From Adenophora triphylla var. japonica (Eukaryota > Streptophyta > Magnoliopsida > Asterales > Campanulaceae): DNA of 64,000 nucleotides. Numbering within the stretch: position 1 is the stretch's first letter; each line of letters starts with the position of its first letter. Location: NCBI GenBank assembly GCA_022495995.1, contig JAFEMH010001462.1:372001-436000 (forward strand), read 5' to 3'. The notes beneath the pieces were generated by a model. It was not told the DNA's origin and searched no databases. It saw only the letters and a program-made list of their open reading frames with translations. The position numbers and the translations under genes were made by a program. Shown piece by piece: positions 63,153 to 64,000 of this stretch.

Positions 63153-64000
63153 ATGAGTAGCCTCCTTGATGATACCTACACTCAAAAGTTTTTGTACCTC
63201 AAGTTTTATTGCCTCCTCTTTGTCACGAGCGAAGCATCTCAGTTTCTGTGCTTTGTACTTCATGGTCGGGTTGCTGTGAACAGTGACCTCTTCCTTTATA
63301 CCTTTCATGTCCTCTACTCGCCAAGCAAAGACATCATTTCTCTCCTTTAGCAGCTCAACGATCTCTACTCTTTCCTCAGCTAACAACTGCTTACCAATCT
63401 GAATTTTTTGCTTGGGATAGGAAGGATTTGTTATCACTGCTTCTAGCTCGTCCACATCTTCTAGCTCCGGACCATCTCTAAATTGTAGGGTCTCGATAAT
63501 GATATCTCAAACCCTCTGTATTTCCTCGGCCCCCAAGTATGGAGCTTCTTCAACCCTCATATCATCTAGCTCAGCTGCGATCTCACTGGTGGTGGCCCCC
63601 GAGTTATTGTCGATCTGGAGGCATAGCTCGCCTATGAAGAATTGGTCGACCATAACTGCATCTGAATCGACCATGGTGATTTGGAAGGGACATGTCGACT
63701 CAGTCATGACCTCGTCATGTGAGTGATAGGTCGCCTCTTCCATGCAGGTGATCGTAGATAGTCGGGAAGTTATGGTGACAGACTTTGACATCTTCAAGTA
63801 TCCTTCTACAGTTTCAATCTCTAGTTCCCTCTTCTTTCTCATTCGAAGGACATGATCAAGGTATGCTCGAGTTGTACTTTGCACACAGCCGACTCCAGCT
63901 AGCATAGGAAACTTAACTCGTTAATGGGGTATTGAGGCCACCATTCCAAGTGCGACTTGGCCAGGGATACCCAAAATAGCAGCATAATCACTATTTACAT
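63153..64000 (-). pseudogene. Element D protease end and pre-RT linker (cut by window edge)
   Basis: From the right edge leftward: ILGIPGQVALGMVASIPH in a frame closing the protease, then FPMLAGVGCVQSTTRAYLDH. An acidic linker follows to 63507. After a stop the frame resumes DELEAVITNPSYPKQKIQIG, ERNDVFAWRVEDMKGIKEEV and EVQKLLSVGIIKEATHTT, the usual lead-in to Ty3/gypsy RT. The RT is cut at this point by solo LTR 1. Confidence 0.75.

Larger units (their letters stand above)
51933..64000 (-). mobile_element. Element D: second Tat-like Ty3/gypsy element with an antisense gene
   Basis: Minus-strand order from the right edge: protease end and pre-RT linker (63153-64000), RT (60300-61230), RNase H and second RNase H (58030-60304), integrase (56700-57730), an approximately 64-bp repeat region, the antisense spliced gene (53090-55875, plus strand), a polypurine tract (52593-52607), and the 3' LTR (51933-52592). 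The 5' LTR is outside the window. It carries two solo LTR insertions. Apart from these, pol is damaged mainly by a frameshift near 60300 and a stop at 57730, so it is younger than C. Confidence 0.8.

Overview
This looks like nuclear DNA of a flowering plant, most likely a eudicot. It is a transposon-dense stretch carrying one recognisable cellular gene, on the minus strand at 43581-46348. That gene is a four-exon, CSLC4-like cellulose synthase-like C gene encoding the Golgi synthase of the xyloglucan glucan backbone. Nearly everything else is LTR retrotransposon, arranged as nested insertions. No bacterial operons, CRISPR arrays, tRNA genes or rRNA genes were seen.

Layout. (1) 179-37026: a decayed minus-strand Ty3/gypsy element of the dual-RNase-H (Tat/Ogre-like) type, called C here. 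Its 5' LTR is 34929-37026; its 3' LTR lies beyond the left edge. It is interrupted by two younger non-autonomous plus-strand elements. A (4391-12071, TSD GCGAC) has an intact gag and nothing else. B (15145-28314, TSD ATAGG) has a broken gag and two minisatellites. Both have an 18-nt primer binding site matching the 3' end of tRNA-Arg. A plus-strand DUF7745-like ORF lies antisense at the 3' side of C (190-1610). (2) 37027-40140: a Ty1/copia relic into which C inserted. (3) 40190-43222: LTR fragments. (4) 43581-46640: the CSLC gene with two Stowaway MITEs in its introns. (5) 46740-48440: promoter-distal DNA with three MITE candidates. (6) 48531-53660: a tandem duplication of the 3' end of a second Tat-like element (D), split by a hAT-type element. 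(7) 51933-64000: element D on the minus strand, with a spliced antisense putative gypsy-type transposase-domain gene (53090-55875) and gag-pol remnants. D is broken by two solo LTRs with perfect TSDs (58189-59774, ACTAT; 61236-63147, GTGGT).

The most interesting signal is not in the proteins. The LTR families here (A, B, C, the two solo LTRs and the fragment at the left edge) differ in sequence but share a structured cassette: a short hairpin H1, a long hairpin H2 whose 8-9 bp stem changes sequence while staying complementary, and a box like TAACRTGACCYCCGAACC. Just before the LTR end most also carry a 9-11 nt copy of the start of the tRNA-Arg primer site. The C-type LTRs also hold arrays of small hairpins whose arms are swapped in a compensatory way from repeat to repeat. 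A and B share a third covarying stem motif (GAACTACG ... ACGTAGG) at six places, including just upstream of the polypurine tract. Together these suggest a conserved RNA or DNA structural system shared by autonomous and non-autonomous relatives. All structures were read by eye; no folding or database search was run.
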